Under the pieces are notes generated by a model, which was not told where the DNA came from, did no database searches, and worked only from the letters and a program-made list of their open reading frames with translations. A program made the position numbers and the translations under genes. Shown in pieces: positions 47,178 through 56,135 of a stretch of 64,000 bases of DNA; the stretch's first letter is position 1, and the number at the start of each line of letters is the position of its first letter. Source of the stretch: Inquilinus ginsengisoli_A (lineage in GTDB: Bacteria > Pseudomonadota > Alphaproteobacteria > DSM-16000 > Inquilinaceae); contig NZ_JAVDPW010000004.1 of NCBI RefSeq assembly GCF_031453975.1, positions 558,001 through 622,000 on the forward strand, given 5' to 3'.

Positions 47178-47191
47178 GGCAATCGATTGCC
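47178..47191. promoter_or_regulatory. Perfect 14-bp palindrome, candidate LacI operator
   Basis: GGCAATCGATTGCC is its own reverse complement and has the central CG and flanking AA/TT spacing seen in operators of LacI-family proteins. It lies in the 270-bp region between the divergent AraC paralogue A and LacI genes, 138 bp before the LacI start. The LacI protein encoded next to it is the natural candidate ligand. Confidence 0.55.
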
Positions 47192-47328
47192 AGAGAATAG
47201 CGGACGTCGATCGGGTAGCAAGCTTAATCTTCGGACATATTGATCGCGGATTTCTGCTGAATTGCGTCGTTCTGGATCGGTGACGCATTGTTGCGAGAGA
47301 CAGGACAATCAGGCCCGGGTGAGCATGG

Positions 47329-48420
47329 ATGGATAAGCATGCGCAGGCGGCGGACAAGGCATGGCATTCCAGTCCGCGCATGACTGATGTCGCAAAACTG
47401 GCCGGCGTCGCGACATCGACGGTCAGCCGCGCCCTCGCCAATCCCGGCAGGGTCAACGAGGAAACGCGCCGTCGGATTGCAGCCGCGGCCGAGCAGCTGG
47501 GCTACATCCCCAACACCGCCGCCCGAAACCTGCGGGTGGGCAGGTCCACCATTGTCCTGGCTGCCCTGCCGGGGCCCAGCATGATCTTCGGCGCGTCCCA
47601 GATCATCCCTGCGGTGCTGCAGGGGCTTGCCTCGACCGTGGCGGAAGGCGGATTCGACCTCATATTCTCCAATCGCAACTCCCCGGCCGCCGCGAGGCAT
47701 GTTGTCGACCTGGCCTTCGGCGGGACGGTCCGCGGCGTGGTCGTCCTGGGCGCCGCGGACCTGCCGGCATATGGGAGCCGGTCTCTCGCCGACGCGGGCA
47801 TCCCGGTGGTCTCGCTGCTCACGGACCGCAGCGCGGCCGGCATACCGAGCGTGGTCACCAATGATCGGGCAGCCATGCGCGAAGGTGTTCTCCACCTGAT
47901 CGCGCTCGACCATCGATCCTTCTTCTACATCGCTGGCGAGTCGGGCAATTACCACGAGGTCGAGCGCTTCTCCGGCCTCCTGGACGCCCTGGCGGTGGTC
48001 GGACTGTCCGACCGGGCCGTCATTCGCCATGGCGGGCATCTCGGGTTCAACGAAGGCTTTCAGAACGGCGTCGAAGCCGCGCACGCCTATCTGGCGCTGG
48101 CGCTGGCACGCCGCCCGACTGCAGCCGTCTGCTGCGCGGACGATGCCGCGATCTCCTTCATCGGGACGGTCCGATCGAACGGCGTGGCCGTACCGGAGGA
48201 TGTATCCATCATCGGCTTCGACGGAGCCGCGGTCGGAGCGTTCTGCGTTCCGCCCCTGACCACGCTGGAGCAGCCGGCGGAAGACCTCGGCGCCCAGGCC
48301 GCGCGGATCATGCTTGATCTTCTCGGCGGCGCCGCTATGCCAGCCCCCAAGACCACCGTGCCGAGCCGGCTTCTTCTCCGCGCCAGCACCGCCACGCCCA
48401 GCGGGCGCAGCGAGAGATAG
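47329..48420 (+). CDS. LacI-family transcriptional regulator
   Basis: A 363-residue LacI protein. Its helix-turn-helix is VAKLAGVATSTVSRALANPG, followed by the hinge LGYIPNTAARNLRVG and a sugar-binding-type sensor domain (LDHRSFFYIAGESGNYHE, SIIGFDGAAVGAFCVPPLT). It resembles the LacI protein at 23890 along its whole length. It is divergent from one AraC paralogue and convergent with another. The nearby perfect palindrome suggests autoregulation and control of AraC paralogue A. Confidence 0.93.
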   Translation: MDKHAQAADKAWHSSPRMTDVAKLAGVATSTVSRALANPGRVNEETRRRIAAAAEQLGYIPNTAARNLRVGRSTIVLAALPGPSMIFGASQIIPAVLQGLASTVAEGGFDLIFSNRNSPAAARHVVDLAFGGTVRGVVVLGAADLPAYGSRSLADAGIPVVSLLTDRSAAGIPSVVTNDRAAMREGVLHLIALDHRSFFYIAGESGNYHEVERFSGLLDALAVVGLSDRAVIRHGGHLGFNEGFQNGVEAAHAYLALALARRPTAAVCCADDAAISFIGTVRSNGVAVPEDVSIIGFDGAAVGAFCVPPLTTLEQPAEDLGAQAARIMLDLLGGAAMPAPKTTVPSRLLLRASTATPSGRSER

Positions 48421-48439
48421 ATCACAGCGCCCGTTGCCG

Positions 48440-49345
48440 CTATCCCGACCGCGGCGTCCGGCCGAATTGCCGCTTGTAGTTGCGGTAGAAGGTCGAGGCG
48501 TTGGAAAAGCCGTGATCCAGGATCACGCTGGTGACCTTCTCCCCTCCGGCCTCGATTGCCCGATGTGCGGCCTCCAGCCGTTCGGTCATGATCATTTCGT
48601 GCAGCGAGGCACCGTTGCTGCTGATGACGCTGTATAGCTTCCGCTTCGAAATCCCGAACCGGCGGGCGATCAGATCCGCCCCCAGCGACGGGTGCTTCAC
48701 ATTGTCCGCTATGAACGGCCGTATCCTGCGGAACAGCTCCAGCCTGTCATTTCCGCCGAGACCCTCCCGGGCAATGTAATCCTCGAGCGCTCGTCCGATG
48801 TAGTCGAAGACCGGGATCCTCTCGGCGAGCGGGTCATCCGGGCTCAGGCCCTTGACGGCAAGCCTCGCGTGATTGGACACGTACTGCGCCAGCATGCTGC
48901 TGCCGAGGACAACGCAGCCCGCCGCCCCGCGCAGCCGTGATGGGCCCGGGGCCGCGATGTGCAGCCAGTCCACGACATGCCTCTCCTCCGTCGCCTCGCC
49001 CAACAGCAACTCGAATCCGAGATTGCCGTCGATGGCGACGACCGTGCCGGCGGTGAGGGCCCATTGCCGCTCGCCTGCGACCAGAAGTCCCGCGCTCCAA
49101 GCCACGAGCACGAGATAGTGGTCTCCATAGCGGGCACAGAGACCAGCCGGACGGCGGATTGCGCTCGGCCCGGAGCGGATGTGAATGGCCCGGTTGGCGC
49201 CGGCAAAGACGAAGCGAAGGATGGCGGGGGCAAATTCCCCCGACAGGGACTCGAGCCGGGAGTCGAGGAGCGGCTGACACAGACGCTGATAGTGCTCATC
49301 CGCGCCGGCACAGAGGATGGATCCACGGACAGAGCTATCTCGCAT
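48440..49345 (-). CDS. AraC-family transcriptional regulator, paralogue B
   Basis: A 301-residue protein with the same layout as its neighbour at 46124: opening RGSILCAGADEHYQRLCQPLL, the strand GTVVAIDGNLGFELLLG, HVVDWLHIA, and the C-terminal helix-turn-helix LGADLIARRFGISKRKLYSV with KVTSVILDHGFSNASTFYRN. It ends 20 bp from the convergent LacI gene. The effector is unknown. The sensor domain resembles those of AraC proteins that carry an AraC-binding-like N-terminal fold. Confidence 0.9.
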   Translation of the reverse strand: MRDSSVRGSILCAGADEHYQRLCQPLLDSRLESLSGEFAPAILRFVFAGANRAIHIRSGPSAIRRPAGLCARYGDHYLVLVAWSAGLLVAGERQWALTAGTVVAIDGNLGFELLLGEATEERHVVDWLHIAAPGPSRLRGAAGCVVLGSSMLAQYVSNHARLAVKGLSPDDPLAERIPVFDYIGRALEDYIAREGLGGNDRLELFRRIRPFIADNVKHPSLGADLIARRFGISKRKLYSVISSNGASLHEMIMTERLEAAHRAIEAGGEKVTSVILDHGFSNASTFYRNYKRQFGRTPRSG

Positions 49346-50261
49346 CTCTCACATTGCGGGGTGTTGCTCGCGGGAGGGTATGGTCGCCCTGCCCCCGTGC
49401 CGGGATTGGACCTCAGGATCGAGATGCATCCGTCCCCATGCCGGGCGGCAGTGCGTGCCCGAACCAGAGATGGGCTGGATTGCGTGGCTGGATCTCGGGC
49501 CGGCGATGCATTCGTCGTCGCCCGCACTCCATAGAAGGACGCCGTTGCCCCCTGAGTTGCCGCTGTCGCCCCGGAGTTACTTTCCTGCCACCAAACAGCT
49601 GCCTCACAACCCCACTCTATCCCCCAACCGGGTGAATAACTAATCGGAGTTCATTTAAATCACAAACTATTTTTCGACAGGCATTTGCGAGAATTAATGC
49701 CGATATTTTAGGCGATGAAAGAGCACAAATGTATAGCGTAGAGCGCTACAGCGCTTCCATCACGTCGAGCGCTAAGCCTTTATGAGTTCGCCTGCCTTGG
49801 CTTTGCGGAACGGACGACCGCGGAACCGTGCCTGACCCCCAGGGGGCCGAAGAGACGTCCTCTCGCGACACAAAACACACGACCCCGCGGCTCCGGCCAT
49901 GCCGAATCTCATGCCAAAGGATGAGCGACTCGCATCGCCGCGGGAGCGGGACGGAGCGAGGTGCCTCCGGGCCACGGACCACCGGATGGGCCGCCCAAAG
50001 GGCGTGGATGCAGATCCTCCGATGCAGGTCCCTCCCTGCTCTGCACGAGACGGCAATGCCCTGCATAATATGGCAATACATCTGCGCGAGACGCGACCCC
50101 GAGGCCCGCGAAGGCCGCAAGCAACCCCAGTATACGGATGGTGGCGCTGGTCTCGGCCCTTCCTTCTCCTCTTCCGCCGCCCTGAACTGTCGCGACCACC
50201 GGGGGTGACACTTGCCATGCGGGCGCCCTCGGCTCTCCCGCCATCCTGGTGACGAAAGAAG
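49346..50261. other. Long non-coding region between two AraC paralogues
   Basis: About 915 bases between the divergent genes at 49345 and 50262. The segment 49630-49760 is clearly AT-rich and contains short palindromes around AGCGCTACAGCGCT (about 49742-49755). No frame has convincing codon use or a ribosome site. It probably holds promoters for both regulators and may hold an unrecognised small RNA. Confidence 0.4.
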
Positions 50262-51227
50262 ATGCTCATGCCTGATCGCGGCGGCGGACGCGTCACCACA
50301 TCCGGTTCGATGCTGTACGAAGGTGGGGTCGACTACTTCCGGTCGCAGTTCTGCAAGCCCCTGCTGCATGCGGATTTCGTGCCGACGACCGATGCGCCAT
50401 TCAAGATGACGGCCAAGCTCGGCATCGTCGATGACGACTACCGCTCGCTCCGGCTGCAGTGCACACCCGGCATTCTCCGACGCCGCAACGGATCGCGCCC
50501 GGCGCCGCCCCACTGTCTCATCATCACTGCCGAGAGCAATTGCGCGCTCCTCATCCAAGAACAGAGCATCCGGTTGAAGCCGGGCACCGCCGTCGTCATC
50601 GACGGCAGCTGCGAGTTCGATCTGATCCTGGAGAGAGATTCCGAGCAGCGCTGCCTGGTGGATTGGCTCCATATCGCCCAGGGCACCTCGACCCTCTTTC
50701 CTCAGATCGAAGCCAGCGCGATGGTCAATAGCGAAGCCATCACGACCTATATCAGGTTTCACAACGATCTGACGATCAACGGCCACGGCCCAGATCTCGC
50801 CGGCATCTCGCAGCCTCCATCCTTCGATCATCTGATCGAAATCATCCGCGAATACCTGCTTCGGACGGCTCTGCCGATGCAGCACGACAGCGACAGCCAG
50901 TTCTATGAGCAGATCAAGCTGTACATCAACGAGCAGCTGCGCAGCCGAGAGCTCTCACCGCACTTCATCGCGCAGCATTTCGACATCTCGGTCCGCAAGC
51001 TGTACGCCCTCTTCGAGCGCATGGGCATCTCCCTGCGCGAAACCATCACCGGCCTGCGGCTGGAGGCAGCCCGTCGCGACCTCGAATCCGGCACGAAGAA
51101 GGTGGCGACGATCCTCCTCGAACATGGCTTCGGCAATCCGTCGACGTTCTACAGGCTCTACAAGAAACACTTCGGCCAGGCGCCGCGGTCCGGGCGCGCG
51201 AAAGCCGCGAAAGGAAGCGAACGCTAG
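50262..51227 (+). CDS. AraC-family transcriptional regulator, paralogue C
   Basis: A 321-residue protein, the most divergent of the three paralogues. It opens with TSGSMLYEGGVDYFRSQFCK, has GTAVVIDGSCEFDLILE and CLVDWLHIAQG in the sensor domain, and ends with the helix-turn-helix LSPHFIAQHFDISVRKLYAL and KVATILLEHGFGNPSTFYRL. The start is preceded by GAAAGAAG; the second ATG, two codons on, is equally possible. It is the last regulator before the LeuA-like/ThDP-enzyme pair, about 1.6 kb upstream of it and on the same strand. Confidence 0.9.
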   Translation: MLMPDRGGGRVTTSGSMLYEGGVDYFRSQFCKPLLHADFVPTTDAPFKMTAKLGIVDDDYRSLRLQCTPGILRRRNGSRPAPPHCLIITAESNCALLIQEQSIRLKPGTAVVIDGSCEFDLILERDSEQRCLVDWLHIAQGTSTLFPQIEASAMVNSEAITTYIRFHNDLTINGHGPDLAGISQPPSFDHLIEIIREYLLRTALPMQHDSDSQFYEQIKLYINEQLRSRELSPHFIAQHFDISVRKLYALFERMGISLRETITGLRLEAARRDLESGTKKVATILLEHGFGNPSTFYRLYKKHFGQAPRSGRAKAAKGSER

Positions 51228-51446
51228 GCATCGACGGGGCGCCTCGATCCGCTGTGTTCCGGCGTCGTCGCCCAGCTCCGCGAGCGACAAGCTCACCGGA
51301 TCAGCTCGACGAGATGGTCTCCGCCAACGGGTGACGGCCGCTATAGGGAACGATGGTCTCCTGTCGAGGGATCACGCTGTTCGCGACGGCGGCGCGGCAG
51401 GCTCGATTGAAACCGTTCGGCCTCATCCCGACGCATTCGGTCCCGC

Positions 51447-52073
51447 CTAAGCCCAGAGCAGGGCAACCGTCACGAACAGCGGCAGCCAGAAGAAGCTGGC
51501 CAAGCATAACGCCGTCAGAATCGGCCCCCAGCTCATGACCCGATCAGGCGGGAGGCCATCCTGGTCGGCATCCTGCCGCTCGCCGAGCGATCGGCGAATG
51601 AGGGCGATCTCGTCCGCAGCATCCAGCGGCCAATGGGCATCGGTCTCGGCCAGGAACAACTCCGCCACCGTGGTGATGTCCGTCCCGCCGATCCACCACC
51701 TGGCCTGCCGGATGCTGCCGTCCCTTGCCCACTCGACAACGGCAGGGCCATTGGTACGGTGCCGCTGGTGGTCCCGATACCAGTGCTCCTGGCGGCTGCC
51801 GTCCCGGCGATAGCGGACATATGCGGGACCATCGACCCTGTGGGCTTTATCTCCGTTGAACCACAGCTCCGACTTCATCGTGCCGTCAGGATGATAGAAT
51901 GCGAGGCTGGCCTGGCCACTCAGCCCGAAGTCGGATCGGGTGTGCGGCCTGAAATCTTCCTGCTGCTGAAGCGCCACAGTCGACATCGCACTCAAGCGCG
52001 GGAAGCGAACGACATTGTCGCCTGCGATCGCCTCACTCGGCCGATCCAGAATGTTCTCGCATTCTTTTTCCAT
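51447..52073 (-). CDS. Hypothetical repeat protein with a C-terminal membrane helix
   Basis: About 208 residues. The middle part (about residues 55-130) carries three tandem units of the pattern Y/W-x-x-DG-x(5)-W-x(3)-H-R-x-x-GPA (for example HRVDGPAYVRYRRDGSRQEH and HRTNGPAVVEWARDGS), similar to the MORN-like DGPA repeats found in scattered bacterial and phage proteins. A hydrophobic helix (LTALCLASFFWLPLFVTVAL) ends the protein. The ATG at 52073 has GGGAAG upstream and is preferred over one at 52172. Function unknown. It is convergent with AraC paralogue C. Confidence 0.7.
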   Translation of the reverse strand: MEKECENILDRPSEAIAGDNVVRFPRLSAMSTVALQQQEDFRPHTRSDFGLSGQASLAFYHPDGTMKSELWFNGDKAHRVDGPAYVRYRRDGSRQEHWYRDHQRHRTNGPAVVEWARDGSIRQARWWIGGTDITTVAELFLAETDAHWPLDAADEIALIRRSLGERQDADQDGLPPDRVMSWGPILTALCLASFFWLPLFVTVALLWA

Positions 52074-52857
52074 GATCTTCCCGCGATCCAGAAAGGCTGA
52101 AGGACAATTCTGTTCATTCAGAACCTGCGGGGGCAAAGGGGACGACGTCCGAAATTCTGCAGATTGTCTCATACTCCGTGCATCGGAATGCTTGCCGGCA
52201 TCGTCGCTGCGGATTCGTCAGGACGCGGCAAGAGATCCCGCTCAACCCGCCTGGCACTCGGGAGGAGCGCAGAGACCATGGCGCCTGCCCGAGGAAGGTG
52301 GATGGCGCGCGGGAGAAAGGCGCAATCTTGGGCATCGCGCCACCGCAGATCCGGGCGTTTACGCCGCCCGTGCGGGATCGCCCGGCATCGGTCATTCACG
52401 ATGAGGTTTCCCGGCCCGGCGATGACAGCCACGGCCACCTGGACGAGGCATCGGCAATCTCGCCCAAATTTACTTTTAATTCCCTTGGCGTGACTGCCGC
52501 AATAATAGGCAGGAAACAGTTGCGATGATAATAGCATTGATTTCGATAAAACTCCAAATCCCGCCTTCTCTTTTATCTTATTATGATAAAATTGGATGCA
52601 CTTTTTGAGATAAGTATTATTTTTACTCTTAAAACTCCGATCACTTAAATAATACCAGACAAGAAAAACGGATAACTCTGCTCACACGGATCAATTTCCA
52701 ATAACTATAGAATGTTTCTTATGACAATCAGGAATTTATCTATAATTCCACTATGTATTTTAGACCTAACATGAATCGATTGAAGAAATATGCGTTCTAT
52801 GAATCAGACCCGGAAACCACTGGAAAAATAGATCACGACCTGAATGGGGACCCGATC
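52074..52857. other. AT-rich upstream region of the LeuA-like operon
   Basis: About 780 bases between divergent genes. From roughly 52490 to 52810 the GC content falls far below that of the surrounding DNA. It holds TATAAT at 52741-52746 (a -10-like box with a weak -35 near 52719) and AATCGATT at 52774-52781, which resembles the core of the palindrome at 47178. Ribosome site GGGGA lies just before the start at 52858. No gene is seen. Confidence 0.45.
52741..52746 (+). promoter_or_regulatory. Candidate -10 box of the LeuA-like operon
   Basis: A TATAAT hexamer in the AT-rich leader, about 110 bp before the LeuA-like start. The best -35 partner (TTATGA, 52719-52724) is poor, so an activator may be needed. 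Confidence 0.3.
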
Positions 52858-54033
52858 ATGGCGACAGCTTCAATTCACAGGCCGTTGACGATCTTTGATA
52901 CGAGCTTGCGCGACGGCGAGCAGGCTCCCGGAAACGCCATGTCGCTACAGCAGAAGCTGCGCATCGCGCACGAACTGGAAGCGCTGGGGGTGAACACGAT
53001 CGAGGCAGGCTTCCCGGCGGCTTCGGACCATGACTTCGCCGCCGTGCGCGCCGTCGCGGATGAAGTGCAGCAGACGAAGATTTGCGCCTTCGCCCGCGCC
53101 AGCCATTCCGATATCGAGCGTGCGGCCAAGGCCCTGGAGAATGCAAAGGCGGCGCAGATCGAAATCCTCGGCGTCGCGTCCGAGATACACCTCCTCCACA
53201 AGCGCCAGATCACGTACCAGCAGGCGCTCGATGAGATCGCGAGCGCCGTACAGTTCGCCCGGCGAATCGGCTTCGACGACATCTGCGTCGCCCCCGAGGA
53301 TGCGACCCGGGCGGATCCGGGCTTTCTCGGCTCGATGTGCGAGGTCGCCACCCAGGCCGGCGCGACGATGATCCTGATTCCCGACACCGTCGGCTGCCTC
53401 CTGCCCGGCCGGGTGCCGGCCCTGATCGACACCGTGCGGGCGCATGTGCCGCCGGAGGTCAGGCTGGCCATGCATGCCCATGACGATCTCGGCCTGGCCG
53501 TCGCCAACACCCTCGCGGCCATCGAAGCGGGGATCGACGAGATCCAGGTGACCCTCTGCGGCATCGGCGAGCGCGCCGGGAATTGCGCCCTGGAAGAGGT
53601 CGTCGCCGCCTTGACGGCCCATCCGACGCATTTCAACCGATCGACGACCATCGACGCCCGCCGGCTCTATGCCGCCTGCCGGCTTCTGATCGAGAGCCTC
53701 GACCTGCCGATGGGGCGCGGCAAAGCCATCATCGGCGAGAACGCTTTCGCCACCGCCGCGGGAATTCATCAGGCCGCCATCATCCGGAACCCCCAGACCT
53801 ATGAGTTCCTGGAGCCGGACATGTTCGGCGCCGAGCGCCGGATGGTGATCAGCCGCCACTCCGGCCGGCATGCGCTCAAGGCGAAGATCGAGGCGTTCGG
53901 CCTGTCGCCGACGCCCGGCCTCATCGAATCGATCTATCGGGAGCTGACGGCGTCGGAAGAGCCGGTGTGCAGCGACAGCAAGCTGCGCTCCCTGGTCTTG
54001 CAGAACACGACGGAATCGGCGCTGCCGGCCTGA
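52858..54033 (+). CDS. LeuA/homocitrate synthase-like condensing enzyme without regulatory domain
   Basis: A DRE-TIM metallolyase of 391 residues that should join acetyl-CoA to a 2-oxo acid. The catalytic motif DTSLRDGEQ is at residues 14-22, the metal-binding HAHDD at about 206-210, and the GIGERAGN and GENAFATAAGIHQAAI motifs follow. The C-terminal allosteric (leucine-sensing) domain of ordinary LeuA (500 or more residues) is absent, as in NifV-type homocitrate synthases. HDD in place of HND also points that way. No leuB/C/D or nif gene is nearby. The ATG at 52858 has GGGGA upstream. The next gene, 51 bp on, is a ThDP enzyme. Confidence 0.85.
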   Translation: MATASIHRPLTIFDTSLRDGEQAPGNAMSLQQKLRIAHELEALGVNTIEAGFPAASDHDFAAVRAVADEVQQTKICAFARASHSDIERAAKALENAKAAQIEILGVASEIHLLHKRQITYQQALDEIASAVQFARRIGFDDICVAPEDATRADPGFLGSMCEVATQAGATMILIPDTVGCLLPGRVPALIDTVRAHVPPEVRLAMHAHDDLGLAVANTLAAIEAGIDEIQVTLCGIGERAGNCALEEVVAALTAHPTHFNRSTTIDARRLYAACRLLIESLDLPMGRGKAIIGENAFATAAGIHQAAIIRNPQTYEFLEPDMFGAERRMVISRHSGRHALKAKIEAFGLSPTPGLIESIYRELTASEEPVCSDSKLRSLVLQNTTESALPA

Positions 54034-54084
54034 ACAGAGGCCCTTATTCGTCGCATCACAATTCCGTGAATACGAGGCGTTCGC

Positions 54085-55833
54085 ATGGATATTCATCTGA
54101 CGGAAACCGTAACCGGCTACGAGTCCCTGGTGGCAACGCTAGAGTCCTGGGGCATCGAGGTCTGTGCCGGCGTCACCGGCGGCGGCGCGATCCGCTTCCT
54201 TGAGAAGCTCCCCCCGCTTCACGCAGGCGAGGATACGGCCGACCACAACGAGCCCGCCGGGATGCGCTTCCTGTCGCTCGGCGAATATGCCTCCGGCTTC
54301 GTGCCGCTCGGCAGCTATCTGGCGTCCGGCCGCATCGGCGCCTGCATCGCGACGACGGGCGCCGCGACCAAGCTGCTGGGCTGCGGGCTCAGCGACGCCA
54401 AGCTGCACGACATCCCGGCGGTCTACATCGTCCCGGTCTCGCCGGACTCGACCGAAGGGCAGTGCCCGCTGCAGGACACCAGCCGCCACGGCAGCCACAT
54501 GCTGGCGCAGCTGCGCGCGGAGCTGCCGGATGGCGTCTTCGTGCTGGACGACGCCGCGACCATGGAAAGGCAGCTTCAGCAGGCCCATGCCCAGCTGAAG
54601 CGCTGCAAGCCGGTCGTCCTCGTCCTGGACCATGGGGCGCTCAAGACCAGGATGGCGGCGGCCCCGCATCGCGCGCCCCCGCAGCCGGATCCGGCGCTCG
54701 CATCGGCCGAAGCGGATGCGTTCGCGGATGCGTTCTGCCGGCGCATCCGCGGCCGGCGCGTCGTCATCCTCGCCGGCGAGGAGCTGGCCCGCTACCCGGA
54801 CGCGCCGCAGCTGACCTCTCGCCTGTGCGAGGCCCTGGGAGCCCCCATCGTCTGGAGCATCAACGGCGCCAACGGGGTCGAGCGCGGCAATCGTCGCGGC
54901 TACGGCTACATCTCCTTCGGCGGGAACGACGCGGCCATCCGACTCTGGCAGGACATCGGCGCGGACGACGTCCTGCTGGTGCTCGGGGCCTGCCCGGACG
55001 AGTACACGGTCAACCTGGCCCCCTATGCGGCCGGCGACACCTTCGTCCTCACCGGCCTCCCGGACGGCTACGGCCAGGTCGAGGGCGGGTTCGGGCACCG
55101 CGCCGGCGGCGCCTGTCGGCAGCTCGTCGCCCCCCTGGACGCGGCGCTCCGGTCCCTGCTCGGCCGGCTCGAATGGCAGCCGCCGGAGACCCTTCGGGCC
55201 GGGCCGGCGCCGGATGACCTGAACACGCGCCGGCCCGGGGGCCCGAGACCCGGCCATGCCGACATGGCCTCGCTGTTCCGGGCACTGGATGCGCGCTGGC
55301 GGCCGAACACCATCGGCTTCGACGACGTGTGCCTGGCCTACAAGGACCGCCAATACGTCGTCCAGCGCCCCCATCCGCATGCGCGCTTCTTTTCCCTCTA
55401 TCGCGGCTCGGCCATGGGCAACGTGCTCGGCCTGGCCATCGGCGCCAAGCTCGCCGCGCCCGAGAGCCATGTCGTCGGTTTCACCGGCGACGGCTGCTTC
55501 CGGTTGTTCGCGGGATATCTGGCGGAAGCCCGCGATCTCGGGATCCTGCTGTTCCTGCTCGACAATGCCAGCTACGGCATCGTCGAGCAGGGCCTGCACA
55601 CGATCATCCCGGACGCGCCGCCGTCGCACCGCCACATCCGCCTGGCCCGGATGGATTTTGCCGCCATGGCCGGCGCCTGCGGCTGGCGTTCGGCCTCGCT
55701 TCGTCCCGACCTCGCCAATCTGGACGACATCCTCGATGCCCATCACCGCGGCGCCGTGGGCTCCACCCTGGTCACGGTACCGGTCGATCCCGGGCACATC
55801 CTCGGCATCAACCCCCGTGCCGACAACCTGTGA
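54085..55833 (+). CDS. Thiamine-diphosphate-dependent enzyme (2-oxo acid decarboxylase/carboligase type)
   Basis: A 582-residue enzyme with the three-domain layout of the acetolactate synthase/decarboxylase family. The PYR domain has the essential Glu in SLGEYASGF (Glu67), the middle domain runs to about residue 370, and the PP domain has the GDG-x23-N metal/diphosphate motif (Gly468 to Asn494). It is most like 2-oxo acid decarboxylases or sulfo/phosphonopyruvate decarboxylase-type proteins, but the N-terminal GVTGGGAIRFL is distinctive. Paired with the LeuA-like gene, it could decarboxylate the elongated 2-oxo acid. The product is unknown. Confidence 0.85.
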   Translation: MDIHLTETVTGYESLVATLESWGIEVCAGVTGGGAIRFLEKLPPLHAGEDTADHNEPAGMRFLSLGEYASGFVPLGSYLASGRIGACIATTGAATKLLGCGLSDAKLHDIPAVYIVPVSPDSTEGQCPLQDTSRHGSHMLAQLRAELPDGVFVLDDAATMERQLQQAHAQLKRCKPVVLVLDHGALKTRMAAAPHRAPPQPDPALASAEADAFADAFCRRIRGRRVVILAGEELARYPDAPQLTSRLCEALGAPIVWSINGANGVERGNRRGYGYISFGGNDAAIRLWQDIGADDVLLVLGACPDEYTVNLAPYAAGDTFVLTGLPDGYGQVEGGFGHRAGGACRQLVAPLDAALRSLLGRLEWQPPETLRAGPAPDDLNTRRPGGPRPGHADMASLFRALDARWRPNTIGFDDVCLAYKDRQYVVQRPHPHARFFSLYRGSAMGNVLGLAIGAKLAAPESHVVGFTGDGCFRLFAGYLAEARDLGILLFLLDNASYGIVEQGLHTIIPDAPPSHRHIRLARMDFAAMAGACGWRSASLRPDLANLDDILDAHHRGAVGSTLVTVPVDPGHILGINPRADNL

Positions 55834-55869
55834 CGACACCGCCCCGACCCGTGTCCCGGAGCAGGTCCC

Positions 55870-56082
55870 GTGAGCTTAGCCCTCGATCCCGACTTCCTCC
55901 GCCTCCTGGCCGGCAGCCATGCCCGGCTGATCGGTGCACCGCTGGTGCCGGAGGGCACCGGCTGCGACGCCGCCGAGCAGGCGCGCTGGCTGTATGGCGA
56001 CGCACCCTTCTGCGTGCTGGCGCACGACACCGCCACCGATCCTTGCTTCGTCTACACTTTGAACGGCACGTTTCGGTCGTGA
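55870..56082 (+). pseudogene. Truncated MEKHLA-domain protein
   Basis: The 70 residues match the start of stand-alone bacterial MEKHLA (PAS-like) proteins: DFLRLLAGSHARLIGAPL, then AEQARWLYGDAPFCVLAHDT and DPCFVYT. Normal members have about 150 residues, and the family sequence here breaks off after FVYT and runs into an unrelated 7-residue tail. A GTGAGC start is 36 bp after the ThDP enzyme stop. The frame is open but the gene lacks its 3' half, so it is most likely a remnant left by a deletion or rearrangement whose junction is near 56065. Confidence 0.7.
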
Positions 56083-56135
56083 CCGGTGCGAGAATGCCGG
56101 GCTGGTGCGTTTCGACGGTGGTCGCCTCGCGCAGA

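Noticed and set aside
54139..55839. Minus-strand frame opposite the ThDP enzyme
   Set aside because: Shadow of a gene with intact ThDP motifs. Its product is Arg/Gly/Asp-rich without any motif.
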